DNA from: Muricoccus harenae
GTDB lineage: Bacteria; Pseudomonadota; Alphaproteobacteria; Acetobacterales; Acetobacteraceae
Assembly: GCF_009848505.1 (NCBI RefSeq)
Contig: NZ_WWDL01000019.1
Coordinates: forward strand, 42,512 to 106,511
Length of the DNA: 64,000 bases
Direction: 5' to 3'
A model generated the notes under the pieces. That model was not told the DNA's origin, searched no databases, and saw only the letters and a program-made list of their open reading frames with translations. Of this stretch, positions 8,322 to 20,570 are shown piece after piece (the first letter of the stretch is position 1; each line of letters opens with the position of its first letter). The translations under genes were made by a program, and so were the position numbers.

Positions 8322-9329
8322 CTATTCCGCGGCGGCGACGGGCCGGCCGGCGGAGGGGGTCCGAAGGGGGCGGGGGAGATTGAAGATGACCGTTTCCTCG
8401 GCGACGATGAGGTTCTCGATCCGCACGTCGAAGCGCTCCCGCAGCCGCTCGACAACCTCCTCCACCAGCACCTCCGGCGCGCTCGCGCCGGCCGAGATGC
8501 CGACCGTGCCGAGGCCGTCGGCCATGGCGGGATCGAAGTCCCGCCCGCGCTGCACCAGCACGGCGCGTGGGCAGCCGGCGCGCTCCGCCACCTCCCGCAG
8601 CCGGACGGAATTGGAGGAATTCGGCGCACCCACCACGACGATGAGGTCACATTGCGCGGCGATCGCCTTCACCGCCGCCTGGCGGTTGGTGGTCGCGTAG
8701 CAGATGTCCCCCTTCACCGGGGCCGACATATGCGGGAAGCGGGCGCGCAGCACGTCCAGCACGGCCGTGGTGTCGTCGATGGAAAGGGTGGTCTGGGTGG
8801 CATAGGCCAGCGGGCCCTCGGGCGGCTGCACCAGGGCCGCCTGCTCGGCATCCTCCACCAGCGTCACGGCACCTTCGGGCAGCTGGCCCATGGTGCCGAT
8901 CACCTCGGGATGGCCGGCATGGCCGATCAGCAGGATATGGCTGCCGCCGGAATAATGGCGCTCGGCCTCGCGATGGACCTTGCTGACCAGGGGGCAGGTG
9001 GCGTCCAGGAACAGCATCTGGCGGGCCTGGGCAGCGGCGGGAACGGATTTCGGCACCCCATGGGCCGAGAAGATCACGGGCTGGCCATCATCCGGGATCT
9101 CGTCCAGCTCCTCGACGAAGATGGCGCCCTTGGCCTCCAGCCCCTCCACCACGAAGCGGTTGTGGACGATCTCATGCCGCACATAGACGGGCGCGCCGAA
9201 GCGCTGGATCGCCAGCTCCACGATCTTGATGGCACGGTCCACGCCTGCGCAGAAACCGCGCGGGCCGGCCAGCAGCACCTTGAGAATGGGCTTCACGGCG
9301 GCCCCGGGGATGTTTGCGGTCTGGTCCAT
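8322..9329 (-). CDS. ispH: 4-hydroxy-3-methylbut-2-enyl diphosphate reductase
   Basis: This 335-residue Fe-S enzyme carries out the last step of the MEP isoprenoid pathway, making IPP and DMAPP from HMBPP. The three cluster cysteines are in [27 protein letters not shown] and [11 protein letters not shown]; other conserved parts are [19 protein letters not shown], the catalytic TxxE-type region and [11 protein letters not shown]. It is the first gene of an ispH-thrB-rnhA run and faces the lipoprotein gene divergently, so a promoter should lie in the 9330-9498 gap. Confidence 0.97.
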   Translation of the reverse strand: MDQTANIPGAAVKPILKVLLAGPRGFCAGVDRAIKIVELAIQRFGAPVYVRHEIVHNRFVVEGLEAKGAIFVEELDEIPDDGQPVIFSAHGVPKSVPAAAQARQMLFLDATCPLVSKVHREAERHYSGGSHILLIGHAGHPEVIGTMGQLPEGAVTLVEDAEQAALVQPPEGPLAYATQTTLSIDDTTAVLDVLRARFPHMSAPVKGDICYATTNRQAAVKAIAAQCDLIVVVGAPNSSNSVRLREVAERAGCPRAVLVQRGRDFDPAMADGLGTVGISAGASAPEVLVEEVVERLRERFDVRIENLIVAEETVIFNLPRPLRTPSAGRPVAAAE

Positions 9330-9498
9330 GGCGTGCCACTTGGTCCTTCGGCGCCGGCGCGTACAGCCCCCGGCCGGACCGTGGGCGGCGCGATCCTAGC
9401 TGCCCTGGGCCCGGCCGCACAGGGTGTAGCCGATGACGCCGTTGCAAGACCGTTCACGGGCTCCTGCTTCGCGGGCTCCGGGCGAGGAGTGCTCCCGC

Positions 9499-10041
9499 GT
9501 GACCCGATCGATCCTCCTGGCCTTTGCGGCCCTGCCCCTCCTGGCCGGCTGCGGTGGCGAGGGCAGCGTGCTGCAGCAGCGGCCCCAGGCGCCCTGCCCC
9601 CGGGTGGCGCTGCTGGCCGAGGCGGTGGACCTCACCCGGTACCGTCCCGGCGCCACGCCGGACCCGGGCGCATTGGAGGTGGACGCCCGGATGACCGGCT
9701 TCCAGGCGCGCTGCGACTATGCCCCCCGCGATACCGGGCTGGACGTGACGCTGGTGGTGCAGGTGGCGGCCGAGCGCGGCCCCGCCGCCTCGGGCCGCGC
9801 GGCCGAGCTGCCCTACATGATTGCCGTGACGGATGAGGCCGAGGGCCGCGTCCTCAACAAGGCAACGGACACGCTGCAGGTGACCTTCGCGAATGGGGAG
9901 CGGCGCAGCACCGCCCAAGGCGAGCAAATGATGGTCCGCATCCCCGGCAATGTGCAGCGGGCCGCGGAGAGGGCGATCCTGCTCGGCTTCCAGCTGACGC
10001 CCGAGCAGTTGGCGGCCAACCGGCGGCGCGGCGTCCGGTGA
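9499..10041 (+). CDS. Small predicted lipoprotein of unknown function
   Basis: From a GTG start with GCGAGGAG nine bases upstream, this 180-residue protein begins VTRSILLAFAALPLLAGCGG. That is a lipoprotein signal with lipobox LLAGC, so Cys18 should be lipidated and the protein anchored to a membrane, facing the periplasm. The mature part has a conserved-looking cysteine pair region (QAPCPRVALL and FQARCDYAPRDTG) and alternating hydrophobic strands suggesting a beta-rich domain. An upstream in-frame ATG at 9433 would place the signal internally and is less likely. I do not recognise a family with a known function; similar small lipoproteins next to ispH are common in Acetobacteraceae (memory only). 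Confidence 0.7.
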   Translation: MTRSILLAFAALPLLAGCGGEGSVLQQRPQAPCPRVALLAEAVDLTRYRPGATPDPGALEVDARMTGFQARCDYAPRDTGLDVTLVVQVAAERGPAASGRAAELPYMIAVTDEAEGRVLNKATDTLQVTFANGERRSTAQGEQMMVRIPGNVQRAAERAILLGFQLTPEQLAANRRRGVR

Positions 10042-10153
10042 CGGTCGCGCTGGAGGGGCGGGCTGGCAGGCGCGCCGGCGGCCAGGCTGATCGGCGCGCC
10101 TTGGTGGTTGCGCCAGACGTCGCATTCGGGCACCACTGCCGCACCCGCTGATA

Positions 10154-10350
10154 CCGCGCGGGAGAGAGGGGCGCCCCGGCCTGCCGGGCTGCCTCCGCCG
10201 AAGGCGCAACCGGCCCCCGGAAACGCTCAGGCAGAAGGACCGCGCGGAGAAGGGGCCTCTGGAAAGCCCGTGGCCTGAACAGGCCATGGCACCGACGGAG
10301 TAAGGGAAGCCCGCTTCCCGAATCTCTCAGGTTCCGGGACAGAGGGGGGC
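10154..10350 (+). ncRNA. Tandem glycine riboswitch (gcvT leader)
   Basis: Two consecutive glycine-aptamer units are readable. The first opens GCGCGGGAGAGAGG, continues through GCCGAAGGCGCAA and ends AAACGCTCAGGCAGAAGGACC. The second opens GCGCGGAGAAGGGGCC, has CACCGACGGAGTAAGGG and ends AATCTCTCAGGTTCCGGGACAGAGG. These are the standard gcvT-motif signature segments. It lies about 40 bases before gcvT, so glycine binding should switch on the glycine-cleavage operon. The 110 bases before it (10042-10153) hold no gene and must contain the promoter. Confidence 0.95.
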
Positions 10351-10392
10351 CACGATCTGAACCGGCTGCCTTCGTGCGGCCCTGGGGGATAC

Positions 10393-11511
10393 GTGGCCGA
10401 TACCGAAACGCTGTTGGAAACGCCGCTGGCCGACCTGCACCGCGAGTTGGGCGGGCGCATGGTGGGCTTCGCGGGCTACGCCATGCCGGTGCAATACCCG
10501 GCGGGCATCATTGCCGAGCACCAGGCCTGCCGGGCCGACGCCGCTTTGTTCGACGTCTCCCATATGGGCCAGGCGGAGCTGCGGGGCGAAGGCGCCGCGG
10601 CGGCGCTGGAGCGCGTGACGCCCGCTGAAGTGCAGGCTCTGAAGCCCGGCCGCCAGCGCTACGGCCTGCTGATGACCGAATCGGGCGGGATCATCGACGA
10701 CTTCATGGTCGCCAACCTGGGCGACCGGCTGTTCCTGGTGCTGAACGCCTCCCGCAAGGCGGTGGACCTCCAGACGATCGGCGCTGCCCTGCCGGCGGGC
10801 GTCTCGCTGGTGCCGCGGCCCGATCGCGCGCTGCTGGCGCTGCAAGGGCCGGGGGCGGAAGCGATCCTGGCCGGGCTGGCCGAGGGTGTCGCCGCCATGT
10901 CCTTCATGGGCGTGCTGGAAACCCCTGTTGCCGGCGTTCCGGCCCTCGTCACCCGCTCCGGCTATACCGGGGAGGACGGGTACGAAATCGGCATCCCCGC
11001 CGAGAGCGCCGATGCCGTGGCCCGGGCGCTGCTGGCGGTGGGCGCGGTCCCGGCCGGGCTTGGCGCGCGGGACAGCCTGCGGCTGGAGGCCGGGCTGCCG
11101 CTCTATGGCCAGGATATCGACGAGACGACCTCCCCGGTGGAGGCCGCGCTGACCTTCAGCCTCGGCAAGCGCCGCCGCATGGCCTGGGACTTCCCGGGTG
11201 CCGAGCGTGTGCGGGAGGAGCTGGACCACGGCCCGAAGCGCCTGCGCGTCGGCATCCTGCCGGATGGGCGCCAGCCCGCCCGGGCGCATACGCCCATCGC
11301 CATCGGCGGCACGACCATCGGCGAGGTGACCAGCGGCGGCTTCGGGCCTTCGCTGAATGCCCCCGTCGCCATGGGGTATGTCGCCCGCGACCATGCCGCC
11401 GATGGCACGGCGCTTGAACTGATGGTGCGTGGCCGGACCATTCCCGCGCGCATCGCTTCCACCCCCTTCGTTCCCCATCGCTACAAGCGCGCCGCAGGAG
11501 CCACCGCATGA
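10393..11511 (+). CDS. gcvT: Glycine cleavage system aminomethyltransferase (T protein)
   Basis: This 372-residue T protein transfers the methylene group from the aminomethyl-lipoyl H protein to tetrahydrofolate, releasing ammonia. Family features include [18 protein letters not shown] near residue 25, [10 protein letters not shown] (around residue 55), [28 protein letters not shown] and [17 protein letters not shown], where folate contacts occur. The start is a GTG after GGGGGA, directly behind the glycine riboswitch. It overlaps gcvH by ATGA, indicating translational coupling. Confidence 0.97.
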   Translation: MADTETLLETPLADLHRELGGRMVGFAGYAMPVQYPAGIIAEHQACRADAALFDVSHMGQAELRGEGAAAALERVTPAEVQALKPGRQRYGLLMTESGGIIDDFMVANLGDRLFLVLNASRKAVDLQTIGAALPAGVSLVPRPDRALLALQGPGAEAILAGLAEGVAAMSFMGVLETPVAGVPALVTRSGYTGEDGYEIGIPAESADAVARALLAVGAVPAGLGARDSLRLEAGLPLYGQDIDETTSPVEAALTFSLGKRRRMAWDFPGAERVREELDHGPKRLRVGILPDGRQPARAHTPIAIGGTTIGEVTSGGFGPSLNAPVAMGYVARDHAADGTALELMVRGRTIPARIASTPFVPHRYKRAAGATA

Positions 11512-11885
11512 GCCAGACCCGTTTCGCCGCGAGCCATGAATGGGTCCGCCTGGATGGCGACACCGCGACGGTGGGCATTTCCGACCATGCGCAGAACGCG
11601 CTGGGCGACGTGGTCTTCGTCGAGCTGCCCGAGCCGGGCCGCGCGGTGGAGGCGGGCGAGGCCGTGGCGGTGGTGGAGAGCGTGAAAGCCGCTTCCGACA
11701 TCTACGCGCCCGTGGCGGGCACCATCGCCGCGGCGAATAGCGGCTTGGTCGATGATCCGGGGCTGGTGAACCGAGACCCGATGGGCGAGGGCTGGTTCTT
11801 CACCATCACCCCGCGCGACGCGGCCGATATCGGCAAGCTGATGGATGCGGACGCCTACGCAAAGCATGCGGAGGAAGGGAATTGA
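11508..11885 (+). CDS. gcvH: Glycine cleavage system H protein
   Basis: This 125-residue lipoyl carrier shuttles the aminomethyl intermediate between P and T proteins. The lipoylated lysine is Lys60 in [15 protein letters not shown], with the usual HEWVR and [19 protein letters not shown] segments ahead of it. Length is normal. It is coupled to gcvT by an ATGA overlap and to gcvP by a TTGA overlap. Confidence 0.97.
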   Translation: MSQTRFAASHEWVRLDGDTATVGISDHAQNALGDVVFVELPEPGRAVEAGEAVAVVESVKAASDIYAPVAGTIAAANSGLVDDPGLVNRDPMGEGWFFTITPRDAADIGKLMDADAYAKHAEEGN

Positions 11886-14785
11886 GCGCGCTCGACCAAC
11901 TCGCGGCGCTGGAGGACACCGCCGCCTTCGCCACCCGACACATTGGGCCCTCCGAGGGCCAGGTCGCCGCCATGCTGCGCGTGGTGGGGGTGGACAGCCT
12001 CGAAGCCCTGGCCGGGCGCACCGTGCCGTCGGCCATCCGCGACAGCCATCTGGACGCGCTGCCGCCGCCGGTGGGCGAGGCCGCCGCCATCGCGGAGCTT
12101 CGCGCGCTGTCGGAGCGGAATCTGCGCGTGAAGTCGCTGATCGGTTGCGGCTACAACGGTACGCATGTGCCGCCGGTGATCCAGCGCAACGTGCTGGAGA
12201 ATCCGGGCTGGTACACGGCCTACACCCCTTATCAGGCCGAACTCGCCCAGGGCCGGCTGGAAGCGCTGCTGAACTTCCAGACCATGGTCTGCGACCTGAC
12301 CGGCCTGCCGGTGGCGAATGCCTCGCTGCTGGACGAGGCGACGGCGGCCGCCGAGGCGATGGCGCTTGCCCTGGCTGCGCACAAGACGAAGTCCATGACG
12401 CTGGTGGCGGCGCCGGACCTGCACCCGCAGACATTGGCGGTGCTGCGCACACGCGCGGAGCCGCTGGGCGTCACCATCCATGTGACGGATGACGCGGCGG
12501 AGTATGCCGCCCTGAAGCCCTTCGCGGTGGTGCTCTCCTATCCCGGCACCACGGGCGAGGTGCGCGATATCGCCCCCGCCATCGCCGCCGCCCAGGCGGC
12601 CGGCGCGCTGGCCATCGTGGCCGCCGACATCCTGGCGCTGACCATCCTGACGCCGCCGGGCGAGATGGGTGCCGATGTGGTGGTGGGCAACACCCAGCGC
12701 TTCGGCGTGCCCATGGGCTATGGCGGCCCGCATGCTGCTTACATGGCCGTGAAGGACGGGCTGAAGCGGCTGATGCCGGGGCGCCTGGTTGGCGTGTCCG
12801 TCGATGCTGCCGGGCGCCCGGCCATGCGGCTCGCGCTGCAGACGCGCGAGCAGCACATCCGGCGCGAGAAGGCGACGAGCAACATCTGCACTGCCCAGGT
12901 GCTGCTGGCCGTGATGGCGAGCATGTATGCCGTGTGGCACGGCCCGGAGGGGCTGACCCGCATCGCCCGCCGCACCCATCTGCTGGCGACCCTGCTGGCC
13001 GATGCGGCGGAGCGCGCGGGCTTCAAGCTGCGCCACGAATGCTTCTTCGACACGGTGGCGATCGAGGCCGGCGACAAGGCCGATGCGCTGATGGAGGCCG
13101 CGCTGAAGGCCGGCTTCAACCTGCGCCGCGTCGATGCGGGTTGCGTTGCCATTGCGCTGGACGAGACGGTGACGCGGCAGGAGCTGATCGCGCTCGATGT
13201 CGCGCTCTGCGCCGCCGCGGGATGCGAGCGCCTGGGGCTGGCCGAGTTGGCCGCGCCGGGGCGCCTGCCGGCCTTGCTCGCGCGCCGCTCATCCTTTCTG
13301 ACCGCCGCCGTCTTCCGCGCGCATCATGCCGAGCACGCGATGCTGCGCTACCTGAAGCGGCTGGAGGACAAGGACGTCGCGCTGAATCGCAGCATGATCC
13401 CGCTGGGGTCCTGCACGATGAAGCTGAACGCCACGGCGGAGATGATTCCGGTCACCTTCCCCGGCTTCTCCGACATCCATCCCTTCGCCCCGGTGGATCA
13501 GGCGCGGGGCTATATCGAGATGATCAAGCGTCTCGAAACCTGGCTTTGCGCCTGCACCGGCTTCGCGGCCGTGTCGCTGCAGCCGAATGCGGGAAGCCAG
13601 GGCGAATATGCCGGGCTTCTGGCGATCCGCGCCTTCCACAAGGCAAATGGGCAGGGGCATCGCGACATCTGCCTGATCCCGTCCTCCGCCCATGGCACCA
13701 ATCCGGCCTCGGCCGTGATGGCGGGCATGCGCGTGGTGGTGGTGGGCTGCGACCGCGACGGCAATGTCGATCTCGACGACCTGCGCGCGAAGATCGACCA
13801 ACATGCGGCGAACCTCTCCGCGCTGATGATCACCTATCCCAGCACGCATGGCGTGTTCGAGGAGGGCATCCGCACGATCTGCGATTCCGTCCATGCGGCG
13901 GGCGGGCAGGTCTATATGGACGGCGCGAACATGAACGCGCAGCTGGGCCTGACCAGCCCGGCGGCGATCGGCGCCGATGTGTGCCACCTGAACCTGCACA
14001 AAACCTTCTGCATCCCGCATGGGGGCGGCGGGCCGGGCGTGGGGCCGATCGGCGTCGCGGCGCATCTGGCGCCGCATCTGCCGAACCATCCCATGGTGGC
14101 CGAGGCTGGGCCGGCGACGGGCTTCGGCCCCGTCTCCGCCGCGCCATTCGGCAGCGCCAGCATCCTGCCGATCTCCTATGCCTATATCCGCATGATGGGC
14201 GGCGCGGGGCTGACGCGGGCGACGCAGGTGGCGATCCTCAATGCCAACTACGTCGCCAAGCGCCTCGATGGCCACTTTCCCGTGCTCTATCGCGGCCGCC
14301 AGGGCATGGTGGCACATGAATGCATTCTGGATTGCCGCGGCTTCCAGCAGGGTGGCGGCGTGCTGGTCGAGGACATCGCCAAGCGCCTGCAGGATTACGG
14401 CTTCCATGCGCCGACCATGTCCTGGCCGGTGGCGGGCACGCTGATGGTGGAGCCCACCGAAAGCGAGCCGCAGGAGGAGCTGGACCGCTTCGTCGATGCC
14501 ATGATCTCCATCCGCGCCGAAATCCGCGCGGTGGAGCAGGGCAAGTCGGACAAGGCCGACAATCCGCTGAAGAACGCCCCGCACACCGCGGAGGAGGTGA
14601 CGGCGGAAAGCTGGACGCACCCCTATTCGCGCCAGGAGGCCGCCTTCCCGCTGCCCTGGATCGCGGGCCAGAAGTACTGGCCGCCGGTGAAGCGTGTGGA
14701 CAATGTGTATGGCGACCGTAATCTCGCCTGCACCTGCGCGCCGCTGGAGGCCTATATGGAAACGCCCAAGGTCGCTGCCGAGTGA
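11882..14785 (+). CDS. gcvP: Glycine dehydrogenase (decarboxylating), P protein
   Basis: This 967-residue single-chain P protein (fused alpha and beta halves, as in E. coli) decarboxylates glycine with PLP and loads the aminomethyl group on GcvH. The PLP lysine is about Lys707 in [16 protein letters not shown]; other signatures are [17 protein letters not shown] at the N-terminus, [11 protein letters not shown], and SLGSCTMK-type [15 protein letters not shown] at the start of the second half. The start codon is TTG, overlapping the gcvH stop (TTGA), so expression depends on coupling. It overlaps the NUDIX gene by GTGA. Confidence 0.97.
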   Translation: MSALDQLAALEDTAAFATRHIGPSEGQVAAMLRVVGVDSLEALAGRTVPSAIRDSHLDALPPPVGEAAAIAELRALSERNLRVKSLIGCGYNGTHVPPVIQRNVLENPGWYTAYTPYQAELAQGRLEALLNFQTMVCDLTGLPVANASLLDEATAAAEAMALALAAHKTKSMTLVAAPDLHPQTLAVLRTRAEPLGVTIHVTDDAAEYAALKPFAVVLSYPGTTGEVRDIAPAIAAAQAAGALAIVAADILALTILTPPGEMGADVVVGNTQRFGVPMGYGGPHAAYMAVKDGLKRLMPGRLVGVSVDAAGRPAMRLALQTREQHIRREKATSNICTAQVLLAVMASMYAVWHGPEGLTRIARRTHLLATLLADAAERAGFKLRHECFFDTVAIEAGDKADALMEAALKAGFNLRRVDAGCVAIALDETVTRQELIALDVALCAAAGCERLGLAELAAPGRLPALLARRSSFLTAAVFRAHHAEHAMLRYLKRLEDKDVALNRSMIPLGSCTMKLNATAEMIPVTFPGFSDIHPFAPVDQARGYIEMIKRLETWLCACTGFAAVSLQPNAGSQGEYAGLLAIRAFHKANGQGHRDICLIPSSAHGTNPASAVMAGMRVVVVGCDRDGNVDLDDLRAKIDQHAANLSALMITYPSTHGVFEEGIRTICDSVHAAGGQVYMDGANMNAQLGLTSPAAIGADVCHLNLHKTFCIPHGGGGPGVGPIGVAAHLAPHLPNHPMVAEAGPATGFGPVSAAPFGSASILPISYAYIRMMGGAGLTRATQVAILNANYVAKRLDGHFPVLYRGRQGMVAHECILDCRGFQQGGGVLVEDIAKRLQDYGFHAPTMSWPVAGTLMVEPTESEPQEELDRFVDAMISIRAEIRAVEQGKSDKADNPLKNAPHTAEEVTAESWTHPYSRQEAAFPLPWIAGQKYWPPVKRVDNVYGDRNLACTCAPLEAYMETPKVAAE

Positions 14786-15357
14786 CCGAAACGCTATGGG
14801 AGGTCCTCTCCTCCCGCACCGCGCTGCGCGATCGCTGGATCGACGTGACGGCGGAGGCGGTGCGGGATGCGCGCGGCAACGTGCTCGACCCCTTCTACAC
14901 CCTCTCCTATCCGGACTGGGTGCATGTGGTGGCGATCACGCCGGCGGATGAGCTGGTGCTGGTGCGCCAGTACCGGCACGGCGTGCGCGCCTGGCTGCTG
15001 GAACTTCCGGCCGGTGGTGTCGACAAGGACGATGTGGACCCTTCCATCGCGGGCGCGCGCGAGTTGCGCGAGGAAACCGGCTACACCGCGGCGGAATGGC
15101 GCTATGTCGGCGCATTCAGCCCCAATCCGGCCACGCATCGCAACCGCGTGCACACGGTGCTGGCCCTGGGCGCCACGCTGACAGATATCACGCATCATGA
15201 GGCCGGAGAGGACATCACGGTGGAGCTCTTGCCCCTCGCGCGCGTGCTCGAAGGGCTGGCCGATGACCTGATGCATCATGGGCTGCACGTCTCCTCCCTG
15301 CTCCTGGCGCTGAAGACCGCCGGACGCCTTGATCTCCGCCTGAAGGACGCACCATGA
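14782..15357 (+). CDS. NUDIX hydrolase (ADP-sugar/nucleoside-diphosphate type)
   Basis: This 191-residue protein has a NUDIX box around residues 75-97 ([20 protein letters not shown] then ETGY), where the REx2EE-type glutamates bind Mg2+ for pyrophosphate hydrolysis. The preceding [19 protein letters not shown] and LLELPAG pattern is that of ADP-ribose pyrophosphatase-like members. The first conserved Glu of the box is replaced by Asp. GTG start overlaps the gcvP stop by four bases and its own stop overlaps the next gene, so it is expressed under the glycine riboswitch. Substrate unknown. Confidence 0.9.
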   Translation: MTETLWEVLSSRTALRDRWIDVTAEAVRDARGNVLDPFYTLSYPDWVHVVAITPADELVLVRQYRHGVRAWLLELPAGGVDKDDVDPSIAGARELREETGYTAAEWRYVGAFSPNPATHRNRVHTVLALGATLTDITHHEAGEDITVELLPLARVLEGLADDLMHHGLHVSSLLLALKTAGRLDLRLKDAP

Positions 15358-15803
15358 ACGAGATTCGCGTCGTTTCCGCCGAGCAGCGCCACCGCGCGGA
15401 CTGGGATCGCCTCTATGCCGGCTACGCGGAATTCTACCGCGTCACGCAGACGCCGGAGATGCGGGACCGCGTCTGGGCCTGGATCCAGGACCCCACGCAT
15501 GAAACCCATGGTTTCGTGGCCGAGGATGGGGAAGGCCGCGCCGTCGGCCTCGCGCATTTCCGCGCCTTCGCCCGCCCACTCTCCGCCAGCACCGGTGGCT
15601 TCCTGGACGATCTCTTCGTCGATCCCCATATGCGCGGCAAGCGCGTGGCCGACGCGCTGATCGCCGCCATTGCCGAAGAAGGCCGCCGGAAGGGCTGGAG
15701 CGTCATTCGTTGGATCACCGCCGAGGACAACCACCGCGCCCGAGCGGTTTACGACCGGGTCGCGAAGCTCACCCCCTGGCGGACCTACGACATCCCCCTG
15801 TGA
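15354..15803 (+). CDS. GNAT-family N-acetyltransferase
   Basis: This 149-residue protein shows the GNAT core: FVAEDGEGRAVGLAHFR (beta strands), then DDLFVDPHMRGKRVADALIA, whose R-G-K-R acetyl-CoA loop is typical (Q/RxxGxG/A-like), and VIRWITAEDNHRARAVYDRV at the C-terminus. It probably acetylates a small amine. It starts by an ATGA overlap with the NUDIX gene and ends overlapping the alpha/beta hydrolase, so it belongs to the gcv transcription unit. The acceptor cannot be predicted. Confidence 0.9.
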   Translation: MNEIRVVSAEQRHRADWDRLYAGYAEFYRVTQTPEMRDRVWAWIQDPTHETHGFVAEDGEGRAVGLAHFRAFARPLSASTGGFLDDLFVDPHMRGKRVADALIAAIAEEGRRKGWSVIRWITAEDNHRARAVYDRVAKLTPWRTYDIPL

Positions 15804-16750
15804 AGCGCCGGGCGCTCCTCGGAGCGCCCGCCCTGCTGCCCTTCCTCGCCGGGCCCGGCTGCGCCGGCACGCCCTCGGCCGCACCACGGCCGATGGAGGC
15901 CCGAATCACCGAATCCCGTACCACCTGGCGCGATGCCGCCCGCGCGCGCGACATCCCTGTGCTCATCCGCGAGCCCGCCGGGGCAGGCCCCGCGCCGGCG
16001 GTCCTTATTTCCCCCGGCCTCGGCGGCTCGCGCGAAGGGCTGGCCTATCTTGGCGGGGCCCTGGCGGAGGGCGGTTACCTTGCTGTCCATCTCCAGCATC
16101 CTGGCTCCGACGACAGTCTTTGGCGCGGCGGTGCCGATCGCATGGTCGGGCTCGCCGCCGGGGCGTTGAACGTGCAGGCGGCGCTCGACCGGTTGCTGGA
16201 CGTGAAGTTCGCGCTCAACCACCTGCCGCCGCGCGCCGATTCCACGCGCCTTGCCATCGCCGGCCATTCCTTCGGCGCCTGGACCGTGCAGCACATGCTG
16301 GGGGAGCGCCTTCCAGGCGGCGACCGCGGCCTCGGCCTGCCCGATCCGCGCCTCAAAGCCGGAGTGGCGCTGTCTCCCATCCCGGCCGTCGGAATGCCGC
16401 CACGCCTGGCTTATGGCGGCTATGTGGTGCCGCTGCTGCACATCACCGGCAGCGAGGACCACGGCTATATCGAGGGCATCCGCGCCCCGGCGCGGCGCGT
16501 GCCCTTCGAGCAGTCGCGCAATCCCGGGGCGCTGGCCGTGCTGCTCGGCGCGATGCATGCCTCCTTCGCGGATGAGCAGGAGGCGGGCGGGCGCTACGCG
16601 GACAGCACCTATCACGCCCGGGCCGCGGCGCTTTCGGTGACCTTCCTGGATGCGGTGCTGCGCGGGGATGCGGCCGCGGCGGCAAGGTTGCGCGGTGGCG
16701 CCATTGGCCTGCTGGGCCCCGGCGACGAATTCGTCGTCCGCGATCTCTGA
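15800..16750 (+). CDS. Exported alpha/beta hydrolase (dienelactone hydrolase / PAF-acetylhydrolase-like)
   Basis: This 316-residue protein starts at a GTG overlapping the GNAT stop (GTGA). It has an export signal ending in a cysteine (MKRRALLGAPALLPFLAGPGC), so it may be a lipoprotein or Tat-type secreted enzyme. The fold is alpha/beta hydrolase: LISPGLGGSREGLAYL provides the oxyanion region, AIAGHSFGAW the nucleophile elbow with Ser at the centre, and GAMHASFAD probably the catalytic histidine. It is the last coupled gene in the gcv run. Ester or lipid substrate is inferred only from the family. Confidence 0.8.
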   Translation: MKRRALLGAPALLPFLAGPGCAGTPSAAPRPMEARITESRTTWRDAARARDIPVLIREPAGAGPAPAVLISPGLGGSREGLAYLGGALAEGGYLAVHLQHPGSDDSLWRGGADRMVGLAAGALNVQAALDRLLDVKFALNHLPPRADSTRLAIAGHSFGAWTVQHMLGERLPGGDRGLGLPDPRLKAGVALSPIPAVGMPPRLAYGGYVVPLLHITGSEDHGYIEGIRAPARRVPFEQSRNPGALAVLLGAMHASFADEQEAGGRYADSTYHARAAALSVTFLDAVLRGDAAAAARLRGGAIGLLGPGDEFVVRDL

Positions 16751-16805
16751 CCTCTTCCCCTCACCCTCTTCCAAGGCGATTCTGGCGACACGAGAGGGAG
16801 GGATC

Positions 16806-17564
16806 ATGCCCCGTTACGATCTGGCCGGCCGCGCGGCGCTGGTAACCGGCGCCGCCTCGGGAATCGGTCTCGCCACGGCGAAGGAGCTGGCGGCAAATGG
16901 CTGCGCCATCGGCCTGAACTTCCTGCCGGACGATCCTCGGGGACCCGAGGCCGCCGCCACCCTGCGCGCCACCGGTGCGACGGTGGTGGAGGCCCCCGGC
17001 GCCATTGGCACGGGAACGGAGGCGGCCATGGTGGAGGCCGCGGTGGCGGCGCTCGGGCGGCTGGACCTGCTGGTGAACAACGCAGGCACGCCAGGCGCCA
17101 GGCGCAGCATCCCCGGCCATGCGCTGGACGAAATCACGGATGAACTCTGGGACGCGGTGCTGGATACGAATCTGGTCGGCCTCTTCCGCACGACCCGCGC
17201 GGCGGTGCCGGCGCTGCGGGCGACGCGAGGAGCAGTGGTGAACATCGCCTCGGTCGCCGGGCTCAGCGGGCGTGGCTCCTCCATGGCCTATGCGGCGAGC
17301 AAGGCGGGGGTGATCGCGCTGACCAAGCACCTGGCCCGCGGGCTGGGGCCGGAGATCCGGGTGAACGCCGTGGCGCCGGGCGCCGTGGACAGCACCTGGC
17401 AGATCGAATGGACCGAGGCGCAGCGGGCGCAGTCCATCACCAACGCGCCGCTCGGCCGGCGCTGCGTGCCGGAGGATATCGCCGAGGCGATTCTCTTCCT
17501 CGGTTGCGCGGGCGCCATGGTCACCGGGCAGACGCTGACGGTGGATGGGGGATTGATTCTCTAG
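16806..17564 (+). CDS. SDR-family NAD(P)-dependent oxidoreductase
   Basis: This 252-residue short-chain dehydrogenase has the cofactor motif TGAASGIG at residues 15-22, [12 protein letters not shown], the catalytic serine in [10 protein letters not shown], and [18 protein letters not shown] carrying Tyr and Lys of the YxxxK motif. The C-terminus [14 protein letters not shown] is typical of FabG-like members. ATG at 16806 follows AGAGGGAGG. It has a 55-base gap after the hydrolase and lies one base before rnhB. It may reduce a keto group, but the substrate is not evident. Confidence 0.9.
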   Translation: MPRYDLAGRAALVTGAASGIGLATAKELAANGCAIGLNFLPDDPRGPEAAATLRATGATVVEAPGAIGTGTEAAMVEAAVAALGRLDLLVNNAGTPGARRSIPGHALDEITDELWDAVLDTNLVGLFRTTRAAVPALRATRGAVVNIASVAGLSGRGSSMAYAASKAGVIALTKHLARGLGPEIRVNAVAPGAVDSTWQIEWTEAQRAQSITNAPLGRRCVPEDIAEAILFLGCAGAMVTGQTLTVDGGLIL

Positions 17565-17565
17565 G

Positions 17566-19424
<1,859 letters not shown>

Positions 19425-19476
19425 TCCCCGCGCGTCGATGCCGGCGCGCAGTGCCGCACCCTTGGGCCTTTGTAGG

Positions 19477-20517
19477 TCAATCGGCGGCTGCCGCCGCGAT
19501 CCGGCCGGGCCCGGCGCAGCGAGCCCTCGAGGCCGCCGGCGCCATTCCCATCCGTGTGCGGAAATGCGCCCGCAGCGTGGCGGCTGAGCCCAGGCCGCTT
19601 TCCGCCGCCACCGCCTCCATCCCGAGTGACGTTCCCTCCAGCAGCTCCTTTGCCCGCGCCAGCCGCACCGCGAGGAGCCAGGCGGCCGGGCTTTCGCCCG
19701 TGGCGGCGCGGAAGCGGCGGATGAGGCTGCGGCGGCTCATCCCCGCCTCCGTCGCCATGCGGTCCAGGGGCCAGGCCTCACCGGCGCGGGCGCGCATCCG
19801 GTCCAGCAAGGGGGAAAGCCGCGAGCCTTCATGGGCGGTCGGCACCGGGCGCTCGATGAACTGCGCCTGCCCGCCTTCGCGATGCGGCGGCACGACCAGC
19901 CGGCGCGCGACGGCATTCGCCGCCGCCGGGCCATGGTCCCGCCGGATCAAGTGCAAGCAGAGATCGATCCCCGCCGCCGTGCCCGCTGCCGTCAGCAGCG
20001 ATCCGCCATCGACATAGAGCACGTCCGGCATGACGGTCACGGCCGGATGGCGTGCGGCCAGCGCCTCCGCGTAGCGCCAATGCGTGGCGGCGCGGGCGCC
20101 ATCCAGCAGGCCCGTCGCGGCGAGGACGAAGGCGCCGGAGCAGAAGGAGAGCAGCCGGACGCCCCGCGCATGGGCGGCCCGCAGCGCCTCCAGCAGCGCC
20201 AGCGGCACGGGCGCATCCACGCCGCGCCAGCCCGGCACGATCACCGTGCCTGCCTGCTCCAGCAGGTCCATCCCGCCATCGGCGAGGACGTGGACGCCGC
20301 CCATGGCCCGTAATGGCCCTTCCTCCACCGCCGCCACGGCGAAGCGGTACCAGCCCGGCCCCATCTCCGGCCGTGGCAGGCCGAAGACCTCCACCGCCAC
20401 GCCGAACTCGAAGGTGCACAGCCCGTCATAGGCGAGGGCGACCACGAGGGGGTTGGCGGGCGGATCGGGGCGCGGGATCTTTGGCACGATCCTGACGGTA
20501 ATCGGCGCGCGGGCCAC
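19477..20517 (-). CDS. ftrA: GlxA/FtrA-family AraC-type transcriptional regulator
   Basis: This 346-residue regulator joins an N-terminal DJ-1/PfpI-like domain (residues ~25-190; NPLVVALAYDGLCTFEFGVA and the cysteine-containing LLSFCSGAFVLA) to a C-terminal AraC helix-turn-helix pair (residues ~235-335; MATEAGMSRRSLIRRFRAAT). FtrA-like regulators often sit divergently beside a rhodanese gene, as here, and likely control it. The 53-base gap between the two must hold both promoters. Confidence 0.88.
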   Translation of the reverse strand: MARAPITVRIVPKIPRPDPPANPLVVALAYDGLCTFEFGVAVEVFGLPRPEMGPGWYRFAVAAVEEGPLRAMGGVHVLADGGMDLLEQAGTVIVPGWRGVDAPVPLALLEALRAAHARGVRLLSFCSGAFVLAATGLLDGARAATHWRYAEALAARHPAVTVMPDVLYVDGGSLLTAAGTAAGIDLCLHLIRRDHGPAAANAVARRLVVPPHREGGQAQFIERPVPTAHEGSRLSPLLDRMRARAGEAWPLDRMATEAGMSRRSLIRRFRAATGESPAAWLLAVRLARAKELLEGTSLGMEAVAAESGLGSAATLRAHFRTRMGMAPAASRARCAGPGRIAAAAAD

Positions 20518-20570
20518 TCACCAACATTCCTGCGCCCCGGGCAGGTTCGGAACCGGAAGGAGCCGAACCC

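Noticed and set aside
7176..9836. An 886-codon plus-strand frame across thrB and ispH
   Set aside because: Antisense to two well-conserved genes; low-complexity Gly/Ala/Arg translation with no motif.
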